Positions 32,634 to 43,158 of a stretch of 64,000 nucleotides of DNA are shown piece after piece. Source of the DNA: Pseudonocardia phyllosphaerae (GTDB lineage: Bacteria > Actinomycetota > Actinomycetes > Mycobacteriales > Pseudonocardiaceae); contig NZ_JBKGXS010000006.1 of the NCBI RefSeq assembly GCF_046546475.1, positions 256,970 to 320,969 of the forward strand, in the 5' to 3' direction. The notes below the pieces were generated by a model. That model was not told where the DNA came from and made no database searches. It saw only the letters and a list, made by a program, of their open reading frames with translations. Within the stretch, counting starts at the first letter, position 1. The number at the start of each line of letters is the position of its first letter. The position numbers and the translations under genes are program-made.

Positions 32634-33803
32634 TCAGTAGATCCGGTACGACGCCCGGGCGGCGGTGAAGCCGTGCCCGGTGCGCCCGTCCCGGCACTCG
32701 ACGCCGGCGCGGCGGCTCACGCAGGTGACGTCGCCGCGGGTCAGCCGCTCGCCGTAGCCGAGCTCGGCGGTCCCGGGGCCGACGGCGGCGCCGCCGCAGG
32801 ACGCCCGCGCCGACCCGCCGTTGATCACCAGACCGGCGTCGGTGCCGTCGCCGACCGGGCAGTCGTCGGTGGGTGGGGTCCAGGTGCGGTTGGTGACGTC
32901 GCAGCGGGCACCGCTGCCGTCCAGCCGGCAGGCGATGTTGCCCGACGGTGTCCGGAACCCCGGCACGGCGCCGAACGCCGCCGGGTCCGCCGCGGTGGTG
33001 CCGTCGGCCAGGTCGGTGGGCACCGCCGCGGCGACGCCCGGGTCGTCCCCGGGGGCCGCGGGCGCGCCGTTCCCGCCGGTCGTGGACGCGGCGACGACCA
33101 CACCGGTCACCACGGCCAGGGTGGCGGCGACGCCGATGCCCGCGGTACGCAGCGACACCGGCGAGCCGGACGGGCGGAGCAGGGCGCCGAGGTCGGTGCC
33201 GCGGAGCCGGTGCCCGAGCCCCGCCGCGCGGTCGCGCAGCCCGTCGGCACGGCTGCGCAGCCCGTCTGCCCGGCCGCGCAGACCCGCGCCGTCTGCCCGG
33301 CCGCGCAGCCCCGCGGTCCCTGCGTGCCGCCCCGCGGACCGTGCGCGGCGGCCCGGACGCGGCAGGCGCCGGCGGGCAGGCGGATCCGGGACGTCGTCGT
33401 CGGTGACGGCGGGCCAGGGCAGCGGTGGCGTGTGCGCGGGCCCCATGCGGTCGCCGAAGCCCGGCTCCCGCGACACCGGTTCGGTCGTGGTCGTAGCGAT
33501 CGCCCCGGCACCGGGCGTGGCGGTCTCGCCGGTCGGGGACGGGCCGGTGGCGGGGGAGCGCTGCCACTGCACCGGGAGGTCCAGCATCGCCGGGTTCGCG
33601 GACGGCGGCCCGGGTGCGTACGCGGACTCTCCGGACGCCGGGGCCCCGGGGTGGGTGCGCGGCCCCGGCACCGAGGGCTCGTCGAGCACGCCCGGACCGG
33701 CCTGGTCGCGTTCCGCCGGGCGGGTCCCGCCGGGACCGGTGTGGCCGGTCCCGGCGCGCGGGCGTGGCGACGGGCGGGGGTCGTGGGCGTGGGGAGCGCT
33801 CAT
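32634..33803 (-). CDS. membrane protein with extracytoplasmic PSGNI-C domain (DUF6636-like)
   Basis: A 389-residue single-pass protein. About 220 residues of Pro/Gly-rich cytoplasmic sequence come first and include a basic repeat (LRGRADG, LRSRADG, LRDRAAG) close to the membrane. A transmembrane helix follows near residue 225 (GIGVAATLAVVTGVVVAA). The outer domain has FRTPSGNIACRLDG, CDVTNRTW, CPVG, ARASCGG, VTCVS and GVECRDG, a cysteine pattern like the DUF6636 proteins of actinobacteria, probably disulfide-bonded. Function is not known. A -10 TAACGT (33813-33818) lies 9 bases before the ATG. Confidence 0.78.
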   Translation of the reverse strand: MSAPHAHDPRPSPRPRAGTGHTGPGGTRPAERDQAGPGVLDEPSVPGPRTHPGAPASGESAYAPGPPSANPAMLDLPVQWQRSPATGPSPTGETATPGAGAIATTTTEPVSREPGFGDRMGPAHTPPLPWPAVTDDDVPDPPARRRLPRPGRRARSAGRHAGTAGLRGRADGAGLRGRADGLRSRADGLRDRAAGLGHRLRGTDLGALLRPSGSPVSLRTAGIGVAATLAVVTGVVVAASTTGGNGAPAAPGDDPGVAAAVPTDLADGTTAADPAAFGAVPGFRTPSGNIACRLDGSGARCDVTNRTWTPPTDDCPVGDGTDAGLVINGGSARASCGGAAVGPGTAELGYGERLTRGDVTCVSRRAGVECRDGRTGHGFTAARASYRIY

Positions 33804-34020
33804 CGTCGCGGGACGTTAGGTCGACAGAGGACCGGGCACAGCCTCCGTTCGGAGCAGTCACGGCGATCGGTCGTTTCCACGCGGTGACCGTCCGTGGTCG
33901 CCACGGCCGCCGGTGGCCTGTTCCCGGAGTCCGTGCGGCGCGGCCCTCGTGCCGGTCGTCGACGCGTGGGGTGCTCCCAGCCCGCGGGACGGCGGGTGGC
34001 CGTCGTCGCGCGCCGTGACC

Positions 34021-34026
34021 TAGCGT
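34021..34026 (+). promoter_or_regulatory. -10 element (TAGCGT) for the MFS gene
   Basis: TAGCGT lies about 55 bases before the ATG at 34081, which has GGGAGGCGGCAGG as ribosome site. The short leader fits a conventional mRNA. The gap 33804-34080 shows nothing else. Confidence 0.35.
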
Positions 34027-34080
34027 CGCCGCGATCATGCGCGGTCGGCGACGGCCGCGGGCGGAACGGGAGGCGGCAGG

Positions 34081-35460
34081 ATGAGCGCAGGCGGGGCGGC
34101 AGCGGGACCGGCGGCGGTGGACTCCGGCAGCGCGGGCCTGCTCGACGCGCTCCCGCTCTCGGCCTGGCACCGGCGGCTGGTGGTGTTCGTCGGGCTCGGC
34201 ACGTTCTTCGACCTCTACGAGGTGTTCCTCGGCGGGGTGCTCGCGCCGATCCTGGCCAAGGAGTGGGCGCTGAGCTCGCTCGGCAAGGCCGCGGTCGTGT
34301 CGTCGGGGTTCCTCGGGATGTTCGTCGGGGCGGTGCTGCTGTCGATCGCCGCCGACCGCTTCGGCCGCCGGAAGATCTTCCTGGTCAACCTGCTGCTGTA
34401 CTCGGTGTTCTCGCTGGCGGCGGCGTTCGCCCCGGACCTGGGCTGGTTCGTGGTGCTGCGGTTCCTCGGTGGGCTGGGCCTCGGCGCGGAGCTGGTGCTC
34501 GTCGACACCTACCTGGCCGAGTTCCTGCCGCGCCGCGCCCGCGGCCGCTACACCGCATGGGCCTACACCGTGGGGTTCGTCGGCGTTCCGGTCGCCGCGC
34601 TGCTCGGCGGCAAGCTCGTCGCCGCGCAGGACATCGCCGGCGTCGAGGGCTGGCGCTGGCTGCTGGTCGCCGGTGCGCTCGGCGCGCTGCTCGTGCTGGT
34701 CCTGCGCCGGGTGCTGCCGGAGTCGCCGCGCTGGCTGGAGCTGATGGGCCGCCCCGACCAGGCGCTCGCCGTCGCCCGCTCGGTCGCGGCGAAGGCAGGC
34801 GCCCCGGACACGCCGCCGGTGCCCGTCGAGTCGAACGGCCCGGTCACCCGCTCCACCGCCGAGGTCGTGCGGACCGCGTTCTCCGGGGTCCACCGCACCC
34901 GCACGATCATGCTGGTGATCTTCCAGATCCTGCAGACGGTCGCCTACTACGGGTTCGGCACGCTCGCCCCGCTGGTGCTGGTCAGCAAGGGCTACGACGT
35001 CGTCGAGTCCCTCGGCTACGCCGCACTGAGCTTCGCCGGCTACCCGCTGGGATCGCTGCTGTCGGTGCCACTGGTCGAACGCGTCGAGCGGAAGTGGCTG
35101 ATCATCGGCTCGGCCGTCGCGATCGGCGTGCTCGGGATCGTGTTCGCCGCGGGCGGCACCCCGGTCGTCGTCGTGCTGGCCGGGTTCCTGCTGACGATGG
35201 CCAGCAACGTGTTCTCGAACGCGTTCCACATCTACCAGGCCGAGATCTTCCCGACGGCGATCCGCTCGACCGCCGGTGGCATCGCCTACGCGATGTCCCG
35301 GGCGACGGCGGCGGTGATGCCGTTCGTCGCGGTGCCGCTGCTCGCCTCGGCCGGTCCGGTCGCGGTGTTCTCCGGCTCCGCGGTGCTGATCGTGCTGCTG
35401 TGCCTGGACGTCGGGATCCTCGGGCCGCGGTCGACCGGGCGGGCGCTGGAGGAGCTGTGA
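34081..35460 (+). CDS. MFS transporter (sugar/aromatic-acid porter type)
   Basis: A 459-residue major facilitator with twelve predicted helices. Family marks are FDLYEVFLGGVLAPIL in helix 1, DRFGRRK between helices 2 and 3, RFLGGLGLGAELVLVDTYLAEFLP in helix 4, the PESPRWL motif after helix 6, and the large middle loop. The helix-1 FDxYE pattern is like the acid:H+ symporters of the AAHS and related groups, so an organic acid is the likely cargo. Its stop overlaps a small downstream gene by 4 bases. The start ATG follows a clear ribosome site. Confidence 0.92.
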   Translation: MSAGGAAAGPAAVDSGSAGLLDALPLSAWHRRLVVFVGLGTFFDLYEVFLGGVLAPILAKEWALSSLGKAAVVSSGFLGMFVGAVLLSIAADRFGRRKIFLVNLLLYSVFSLAAAFAPDLGWFVVLRFLGGLGLGAELVLVDTYLAEFLPRRARGRYTAWAYTVGFVGVPVAALLGGKLVAAQDIAGVEGWRWLLVAGALGALLVLVLRRVLPESPRWLELMGRPDQALAVARSVAAKAGAPDTPPVPVESNGPVTRSTAEVVRTAFSGVHRTRTIMLVIFQILQTVAYYGFGTLAPLVLVSKGYDVVESLGYAALSFAGYPLGSLLSVPLVERVERKWLIIGSAVAIGVLGIVFAAGGTPVVVVLAGFLLTMASNVFSNAFHIYQAEIFPTAIRSTAGGIAYAMSRATAAVMPFVAVPLLASAGPVAVFSGSAVLIVLLCLDVGILGPRSTGRALEEL

Positions 35461-35735
35461 GCCAGGGGCTCTACGAGGTCACGGTCAACGCGCTGCTCGA
35501 CCGCGACCGCCCGCTGACCCCGGCCGAGTGGGACGCCGCCGCGGCCAGGGTCGGCCCGGCGCGGACCCCGCAGCTGCTCGCCGAGCTCGACGACGCCGGC
35601 CTGCTCGGCACCGACCTGCTGCCCGCCGCCGTCGCCGCGGCCTGGGCGGAGTCCCCGCAGCGGCTCCCGGCCGACCGGTGGGCCGAGCTGTTCGACGACG
35701 CGGGCCTCGAGCGGCCGGCCGCGCCGGGCCACTGA
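35457..35735 (+). CDS. small acidic protein coupled to the MFS gene
   Basis: Not recognised. The 92-residue product starts at GTG 35457 within the MFS stop (GTGA), so it is translationally coupled. It is soluble and acidic, with predicted helices (LYEVTVNALLDRD, TPAEWDAAAARVG, TPQLLAELDDAGLLG, LPAAVAAAWAESPQRLP, DRWAELFDDAGL) and no Cys or metal motif. A role in the same pathway as the transporter, for example modulating it, is inference. It is followed by a repeat-like GC-rich stretch before the convergent MHS transporter. Confidence 0.65.
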   Translation: MSQGLYEVTVNALLDRDRPLTPAEWDAAAARVGPARTPQLLAELDDAGLLGTDLLPAAVAAAWAESPQRLPADRWAELFDDAGLERPAAPGH

Positions 35736-35827
35736 CCGGACCTGGTCGGTCTGATCGGGGCCGCTCGTATCGGGGCCGCCGGGATCCCGCCCGCTCGGGC
35801 CGGACCGGTCCGCTCGGACCGGGACGC

Positions 35828-37153
35828 TCAGACCGGGGCGGGCGCGGGCTCCGCGGCGACGTCGCGGTCCAGCGACGTCCGCGGCCCCACGGTGATCGCC
35901 ACCAGCGCGACCAGCGACACCACCGACAGGTAGGCGCCGACGGTCAGCGACGAGCCGGTCACCGAGAACAGCAGGGTCGCCATGAACGGCGCCGGCGCCG
36001 AGGCGATGATGCCGCTGACCTGGTACGCGAGCCCGGCACCGGTGTAGCGGACCCCGGCCGGGAACAGGCCCGGGATGTAGCTGGTGACCACGGCGCTGGA
36101 GAACGCGTGCCCGATCGGCAGCGCCAGCATCGTCGCCAGCAGGATGCCCCACGGTGTGCCCGTCTCGAACGCGGCGAACATCGGGACACCGACGACGATC
36201 CCCAGCACCGCGCCGAGCTGCAGCAGCCGGCGCCGCCCGATCCGGTCGGCGAGCAGAGCGACGCACGGCATCACCGCGACGTCCACGATCGCCGCAGCCA
36301 TGATCGCGAGCAGCACGGTGGAGCGCGGGAAGCCGAACGTCTGCGGGCCGAGAGAGAGCATGTAGACCGTCGCGAGGTAGTAGACGGTGTTGCCACCGAC
36401 GACCGACAGCGCGCCGATCAGCACGGCCTTCTTGTTGTCGCGCAGCACGTCCAGCAGCGGTGGCGGGGCCGGCTCGGGTGCGGCGGCCTGCTCGGCGTGC
36501 GCGCGGGCGAGCTCGGGGGACTCCTCGATCCGCAGCCGGATCCAGAGCCCGACGCCGATCAGCAGCGCCGAGGCGAGGAACGGGATCCGCCAGCCCCACG
36601 CGTCGAACTGCTCGTCGGGCAGCAGCCCGGCCAGCGCGAACGCACCGGTCGCCAGGACCGTCCCGGCGGGCACCCCGGCCTGCGCCCAGCTCGCGTAGAA
36701 CGCGCGCCGGCCCTCCGGCGCGTGCTCCAGCGCCATCAGGGAGGCACCACCCCACTCGCCGCCGACGGCGATGCCCTGCAACAGCCGCAGCGTGACCAGC
36801 AGGACCGGCGCCGCGACCCCGATCGTCCCGAAGCCGGGCAGCAGCCCGACCGCGACGGTCGCCGCGCCCATACCGACCAGCGAGAACACCAGCATCTTCT
36901 TGCGGGACAGCCGGTCGCCGTAGTGCCCGAACACCAGACTGCCGAGCGGGCGGGCGACGAAGGCGACCGAGAACGTCGCGAACGCGGCCAGCGTCCCGGC
37001 CGCCGGGCTCAGCGACGGGAAGAACTGCCGGTTGAGCACCAGGACGGCGGCGGTGCCGAAGAGGAAGTAGTCGTACCACTCGACGGTCGTGCCCAGGAAG
37101 CTCGCGAGGGCGACCCGCCCCGGGCTCCGGTCCGTGCTGCCGCTGCCGCCCAT
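35828..37153 (-). CDS. MFS transporter, MHS (metabolite:H+ symporter) family
   Basis: A 441-residue transporter with twelve helices. It matches the MHS group (like ShiA, KgtP, ProP): ASFLGTTVEWYDYFLFGTAA at the N-terminus, RPLGSLVFGHYGDRLSRKKML (the family's loop 2-3 signature), RLLQGIAVGGEWGGASLMALEHAP, and ESPELARA after helix 6. Substrates in this family are organic acids, shikimate or betaines; which one here is not readable. The ATG at 37153 has CGGAG 4 bases ahead. The frame stays open to 37537, but that part crosses the hicB gene and is not coding. Confidence 0.92.
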   Translation of the reverse strand: MGGSGSTDRSPGRVALASFLGTTVEWYDYFLFGTAAVLVLNRQFFPSLSPAAGTLAAFATFSVAFVARPLGSLVFGHYGDRLSRKKMLVFSLVGMGAATVAVGLLPGFGTIGVAAPVLLVTLRLLQGIAVGGEWGGASLMALEHAPEGRRAFYASWAQAGVPAGTVLATGAFALAGLLPDEQFDAWGWRIPFLASALLIGVGLWIRLRIEESPELARAHAEQAAAPEPAPPPLLDVLRDNKKAVLIGALSVVGGNTVYYLATVYMLSLGPQTFGFPRSTVLLAIMAAAIVDVAVMPCVALLADRIGRRRLLQLGAVLGIVVGVPMFAAFETGTPWGILLATMLALPIGHAFSSAVVTSYIPGLFPAGVRYTGAGLAYQVSGIIASAPAPFMATLLFSVTGSSLTVGAYLSVVSLVALVAITVGPRTSLDRDVAAEPAPAPV

Positions 37154-37322
37154 CGGGCTCCGTCCCCGGGCGCCGTCCGCCCGCGCATCTGGTGTGGGAG
37201 CCGGAACGTAGGCAGCGGGGGAGCGGGCGCTCAAGGGCTCGGGGCGGGCCGTTACACGCTGGACTCGTGGTGTCCCACGAGGCGGGAGAGCGTGCACGGG
37301 ACCGTGATCGGGACGGCATGTT

Positions 37323-37400
37323 GGCATCGGCGACGCTTTGCACCCGCGAACCGAGCGGAGCATCCTGAGGCAGACAGGCATCGACTGGAGGACGTCGTGA
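37323..37400 (+). pseudogene. decayed hicA toxin remnant
   Basis: In the frame ending with TGA at 37398-37400 the last residues read SILRQTGIDWRTS, close to the conserved HicA end (GTLRSILRQAGI). Just before it GIGDAL is followed by a six-residue insert with HP. Upstream, a stop (TGA at about 37304-37306) closes the frame and no intact dsRBD-like toxin is visible. The stop overlaps the hicB start as GTGA, the order expected for hicA-hicB. I infer a broken toxin with a retained antitoxin. Confidence 0.45.
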
Positions 37401-37615
37401 GCGGATATGTCGTCGTCGTCGAGCGCGACGAGGCCGGTGGGTTCAGCTCGTGGAGCCCCGATCTCCCCGGCTGCGTCGCCGCGGCGAGCGACTACGACGA
37501 GTGCCTGCGGTTGATGACCGAGGCGATCTCGATGCACGTCGAGGGGCTGCGTGCCGACGGCGACCCCGTCCCGCCGGCCACGGCGATGGCTGCGGTGATC
37601 GTCCCCGCCGCCTGA
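37397..37615 (+). CDS. HicB-family antitoxin (orphan)
   Basis: A 72-residue HicB-like protein with the partial RNase H-like fold: YVVVVERDEAGGFSSWSPDLPGCVAAASDYDECLRLMTEAISMHVEGLRADGDPVP is its body, matching the family's beta-beta-beta-helix pattern and the hallmark PDLPGCVA. There is no C-terminal DNA-binding domain. It starts at GTG 37397 with GGAGG 5 bases upstream and ends at Ala-Ala. An intact HicA is missing (see the remnant directly upstream), so it may act alone, protect against other HicA toxins, or be decaying. Confidence 0.85.
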   Translation: MSGYVVVVERDEAGGFSSWSPDLPGCVAAASDYDECLRLMTEAISMHVEGLRADGDPVPPATAMAAVIVPAA

Positions 37616-37625
37616 GCGGCGACCG

Positions 37626-38096
37626 TCACGGATGGGCCGACGTGCCCTTCAGCACCTTGTCGACGGCGTTGCGCGGTCCGTGCACCGCGAGTCCGACCAG
37701 ATCCAGATCTGCACCCCGCTCCGCGGCGACGACGGCCCGGTTGTCGTGGTCGTTGCCGGTCCGGAACATCGCCGAGGTGAACACCGACACGGGGAGCCCG
37801 CGGTCGGCGGCCCGGGCCCGGCAGGCGGCCAGGGCGCCCGCGTCGCCGGCCCGGACCAGCACCGGCAGGCCGAACGTCGCGAGGTAGGTGGTGCCGTCGG
37901 CGTCGGCGTAGGGCTCGCCGATCAGCTCCGGGACACCCGCGGCGACACCGGCGGCCAGGAACGCGGTCACGTTGGCGACCTGCCAGCCGTGCAGGTCGTC
38001 GCGCAGCACGATCGCGATCTTCGTGGCGGGCCGGGCGGAGATCGTGACGTGCTGGTCGGTGTCGGTGTCGGTGTCGGTGTCGCTGGAGGTGGTCAT
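37626..38096 (-). CDS. DUF2000 family protein
   Basis: A 156-residue protein of the DUF2000 family, a PTH2-like fold with no known function. The family parts are KIAIVLRDDLHGWQVANVTA near the N-terminus, GLPVLVRAGDAG, and VFTSAMFRTGND in the second half. An N-terminal DTDTDTDTD stretch is coded by a gtgtcg simple repeat (38057-38082) and looks recently expanded. It converges with the hicB gene (10 bases between stops) and is divergent from the AraC regulator, 50 bases away. A cytoplasmic place is likely. The pair may be co-regulated. Confidence 0.85.
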   Translation of the reverse strand: MTTSSDTDTDTDTDQHVTISARPATKIAIVLRDDLHGWQVANVTAFLAAGVAAGVPELIGEPYADADGTTYLATFGLPVLVRAGDAGALAACRARAADRGLPVSVFTSAMFRTGNDHDNRAVVAAERGADLDLVGLAVHGPRNAVDKVLKGTSAHP

Positions 38097-38134
38097 GCCC
38101 GTCGATCCTGACGGCGCGGCCCGACCCGGTCTTG

Positions 38135-38140
38135 TACGTT
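38135..38140 (+). promoter_or_regulatory. -10 element (TACGTT) of the AraC regulator
   Basis: TACGTT ends 6 bases before the ATG at 38147, again the leaderless geometry. It sits in the 50-base divergent gap shared with the DUF2000 gene. Confidence 0.5.
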
Positions 38141-38146
38141 CCTCAC

Positions 38147-38962
38147 ATGTCCGCCGAGGCGGTCCGGGCCTGGCGGCCGGCGCACGTGCCGGGCGTCTCC
38201 GAGGTGCTGCACGCCCGCTTCGTCACACACCGCTACCCGATGCACGCGCACTCGACGTGGACGGTGCTCATCGTCGACGAGGGCGCGGTCCGCTACGACC
38301 TCGACCGCCGGGCGCACGGGACCGAGGAGGCCCCGGTGACGCTCCTGCCGCCTGGTGTTGCGCACGACGGACGGGCGGCCGCCGGGACCGGGTTCCGCAA
38401 GCGGGTCCTGTACCTGGATCCGCACGTCCTGGGGGTCGGTGAGCCGGGCCGCGACGGCGTGGGGCCGGCCGTGGACCGCCCCGGCGTCGCGGACCCGGTG
38501 CTGCGACGCCGTCTGGAGCAGCTCCACCGGGTGCTGACGACCGACGGCGAGGATCTGCACGCGGAGAGCCGCCTGGCGCTGGTCGGGGAACGGCTGGCCC
38601 GGCACCTGGATCCCGCCCGGGAGACCGTGCCGGTCGCCGACGGCCCCGCGGAGCGGCTCCGCGACCTGCTCGACTCGCGGGTCGTCGAAGGACTCACCCT
38701 CGACGAGGCGGGACGCCTGCTGCACACCCACCCGGGCCACCTGGTCCGGGCGTTCTCCCGGCGGTTCGGCCTGCCACCGCACCGCTACCTCGACGGTCGC
38801 CGTGTCGAACGCGCCAGGGCACTGCTGCTGGACGGCCTGCCGCCGGCGCAGGCCGCGGCCGCCGCAGGGTTCCACGACCAGTCCCACCTGAACCGGCGCT
38901 TCGTCCGGCTGACCGGCGTCACACCCGGCCGCTACCGGCGAGCGACGGTTCGGCCGGGCTGA
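38147..38962 (+). CDS. AraC family transcriptional regulator
   Basis: A 271-residue regulator. The N-terminal half is a cupin-type sensor domain with YPMHAHSTWTVLIVDEG, VTLLPPGVAHDG and FRKRVLYLDP. The C-terminal 100 residues contain two helix-turn-helix motifs: LTLDEAGRLLHTHPGHLVRAFSRRFG and AAAAAGFHDQSHLNRRFVR, followed by the family ending GVTPGRYR. The ligand is unknown. It is divergent from the DUF2000 gene and may control it, or itself. The ATG at 38147 is preferred to the TTG at 38132 because the -10 element covers that upstream region. Confidence 0.93.
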   Translation: MSAEAVRAWRPAHVPGVSEVLHARFVTHRYPMHAHSTWTVLIVDEGAVRYDLDRRAHGTEEAPVTLLPPGVAHDGRAAAGTGFRKRVLYLDPHVLGVGEPGRDGVGPAVDRPGVADPVLRRRLEQLHRVLTTDGEDLHAESRLALVGERLARHLDPARETVPVADGPAERLRDLLDSRVVEGLTLDEAGRLLHTHPGHLVRAFSRRFGLPPHRYLDGRRVERARALLLDGLPPAQAAAAAGFHDQSHLNRRFVRLTGVTPGRYRRATVRPG

Positions 38963-38978
38963 CGCCGGACGAGCCCGG

Positions 38979-39653
38979 CTACCAGCCGCGCTCCTTCCAC
39001 TCCTGCAGGTGCGGCCGCTGCTCGCCGAGAGTCGAGTCGTCGCCGTGGCCCGGGTAGAACCAGGTGTCGTCGGGCAGCCGGTCGAACACCCGCTCCTCGA
39101 GATCCGCCAGCAGCTGCGCGTTCTCCTCCGGCGTCCCGGTCTTGCCGGGGCCGCCGGGGAACAGGCTGTCTCCGGTGAACAGGTGCGGCCGGTCCTCGCC
39201 GCGGTAGAGCAGCGCGATCGAGCCCGGGGTGTGCCCGCGCAGGTGGATCACCTCCAGCTCGACGTCGCCGAACTCGATGGTGTCGCCCTGGTCGACGAAC
39301 TCGTCCATCGGTGCAGGCAGCTCCGGTGCGTCGTCCGGGTGCGCGATCAGCCTCGGCTCGAACATCCCCGCGACGGCGCCGAGCGCCTGCCAGTGGTCGG
39401 GGTGCCGGTGCGTGGTGACCAGGTGCCGCAGGTCGGGGCGCTCGTCGGTCGCGCCGATGAGGTCGGCCAGGCGGGCCGGGTCGGCCGCGGCGTCGACGAG
39501 CAGCGCCTCACCCGTGGACTTGCAGACGAGCAGGTAGGCGTTGTTGTCCATCTCGCCGACCGACAGCTTGCTGATGCTGATCCTGTCGAGGTCGCGGCGG
39601 AGCGCCGCACCGCCCGGCTCGACGTGACCGGTGTAGTTATCGAGGACGTCCAC
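38979..39653 (-). CDS. MBL-fold metallohydrolase (glyoxalase II-like)
   Basis: A 224-residue metallo-beta-lactamase-fold hydrolase. The metal motif THRHPDH is at about residue 80, with the downstream ligands in LRGHTPGSIAL (His) and LFTGDSLFPGG (Asp) and the last His in FYPGHGDDS. The N-terminal MDNNAYLLVCKSTGEALLVDAAAD is typical of glyoxalase II-like thioester hydrolases. The substrate is not known; Zn or Fe is likely bound. The GTG at 39653 follows a leaderless -10 (39660-39665). It converges with the AraC gene, 16 bases apart. Confidence 0.88.
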   Translation of the reverse strand: MDVLDNYTGHVEPGGAALRRDLDRISISKLSVGEMDNNAYLLVCKSTGEALLVDAAADPARLADLIGATDERPDLRHLVTTHRHPDHWQALGAVAGMFEPRLIAHPDDAPELPAPMDEFVDQGDTIEFGDVELEVIHLRGHTPGSIALLYRGEDRPHLFTGDSLFPGGPGKTGTPEENAQLLADLEERVFDRLPDDTWFYPGHGDDSTLGEQRPHLQEWKERGW

Positions 39654-39659
39654 GGCGCG

Positions 39660-39665
39660 AGGGTA
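39660..39665 (-). promoter_or_regulatory. -10 element (TACCCT) of the MBL gene
   Basis: TACCCT on the minus strand lies 6 bases before the GTG at 39653, supporting leaderless initiation there. Confidence 0.5.
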
Positions 39666-39732
39666 GCGGCCCGCACCGACACCCGCGGTGGGGTGAACCC
39701 GCCGGTCGTACGGGGGTACCCCGCAGTCATGA

Positions 39733-39755
39733 TCGAACATGCGTGCGAGTAGTCT
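39733..39755 (+). promoter_or_regulatory. SOS (LexA) box and -10 of uvrA
   Basis: TCGAAC-ATGC-GTGCGA (39733-39748) matches the actinobacterial LexA box TCGAAC-N4-GTTCGA with one mismatch. TAGTCT (39750-39755) directly behind it is a good -10, so LexA would block the promoter. The uvrA start is about 275 bases further on; the leader between (39756-40028) shows no gene. Confidence 0.75.
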
Positions 39756-40028
39756 CGGGGTCGGTGCCGACCGTCGCGTACGGCCGTGCACCCACCGACC
39801 CGACCGCCCGCGCTCCCCGGCTCGGCGCATTCGTGTCGGTGGTCGCACCTAGCATCGGTTTCCGGACGCGACGACCACGGGAATCCCGCACGGGAGCCCG
39901 CGGCGGTGCGCCCCGCACGCACGGCCCGCGAATGCTCTCCGGGATCGTTCCCCGGGAATGTTCCGGGTCCCGCGGGCGTCCCAGCCGGGTCCGTCCGGAC
40001 ACCACGCCACCCCCAGGAGGCCTGCACC

Positions 40029-43070
<3,042 letters not shown>

Positions 43071-43102
43071 GCGGAGCTCGGCAGGCCCGGGGTTCCGGCA
43101 CC

Positions 43103-43132
43103 CCGGTGGCGCACCGCCCGGTGCGCCACCGG
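43103..43132. terminator. bidirectional terminator between uvrA and the GT2 gene
   Basis: A perfect 13-bp stem (ccggtggcgcacc / ggtgcgccaccgg) closes a 4-base loop gccc in the 88-base gap between convergent genes, so it can serve both strands. Confidence 0.88.
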
Positions 43133-43158
43133 TCCGGAGTGGGTCGCCGCCGGGGCGG

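Noticed and set aside
32626..35229. Minus-strand open frame of about 867 codons
   Set aside because: It crosses the MFS gene and the DUF6636-like gene in wrong frames and has no recognisable domain.
39756..40028. A gene in the leader between the SOS box and uvrA
   Set aside because: The frames there are short, Arg/Pro-rich and lack a ribosome site; the first credible start is the uvrA GTG at 40029.
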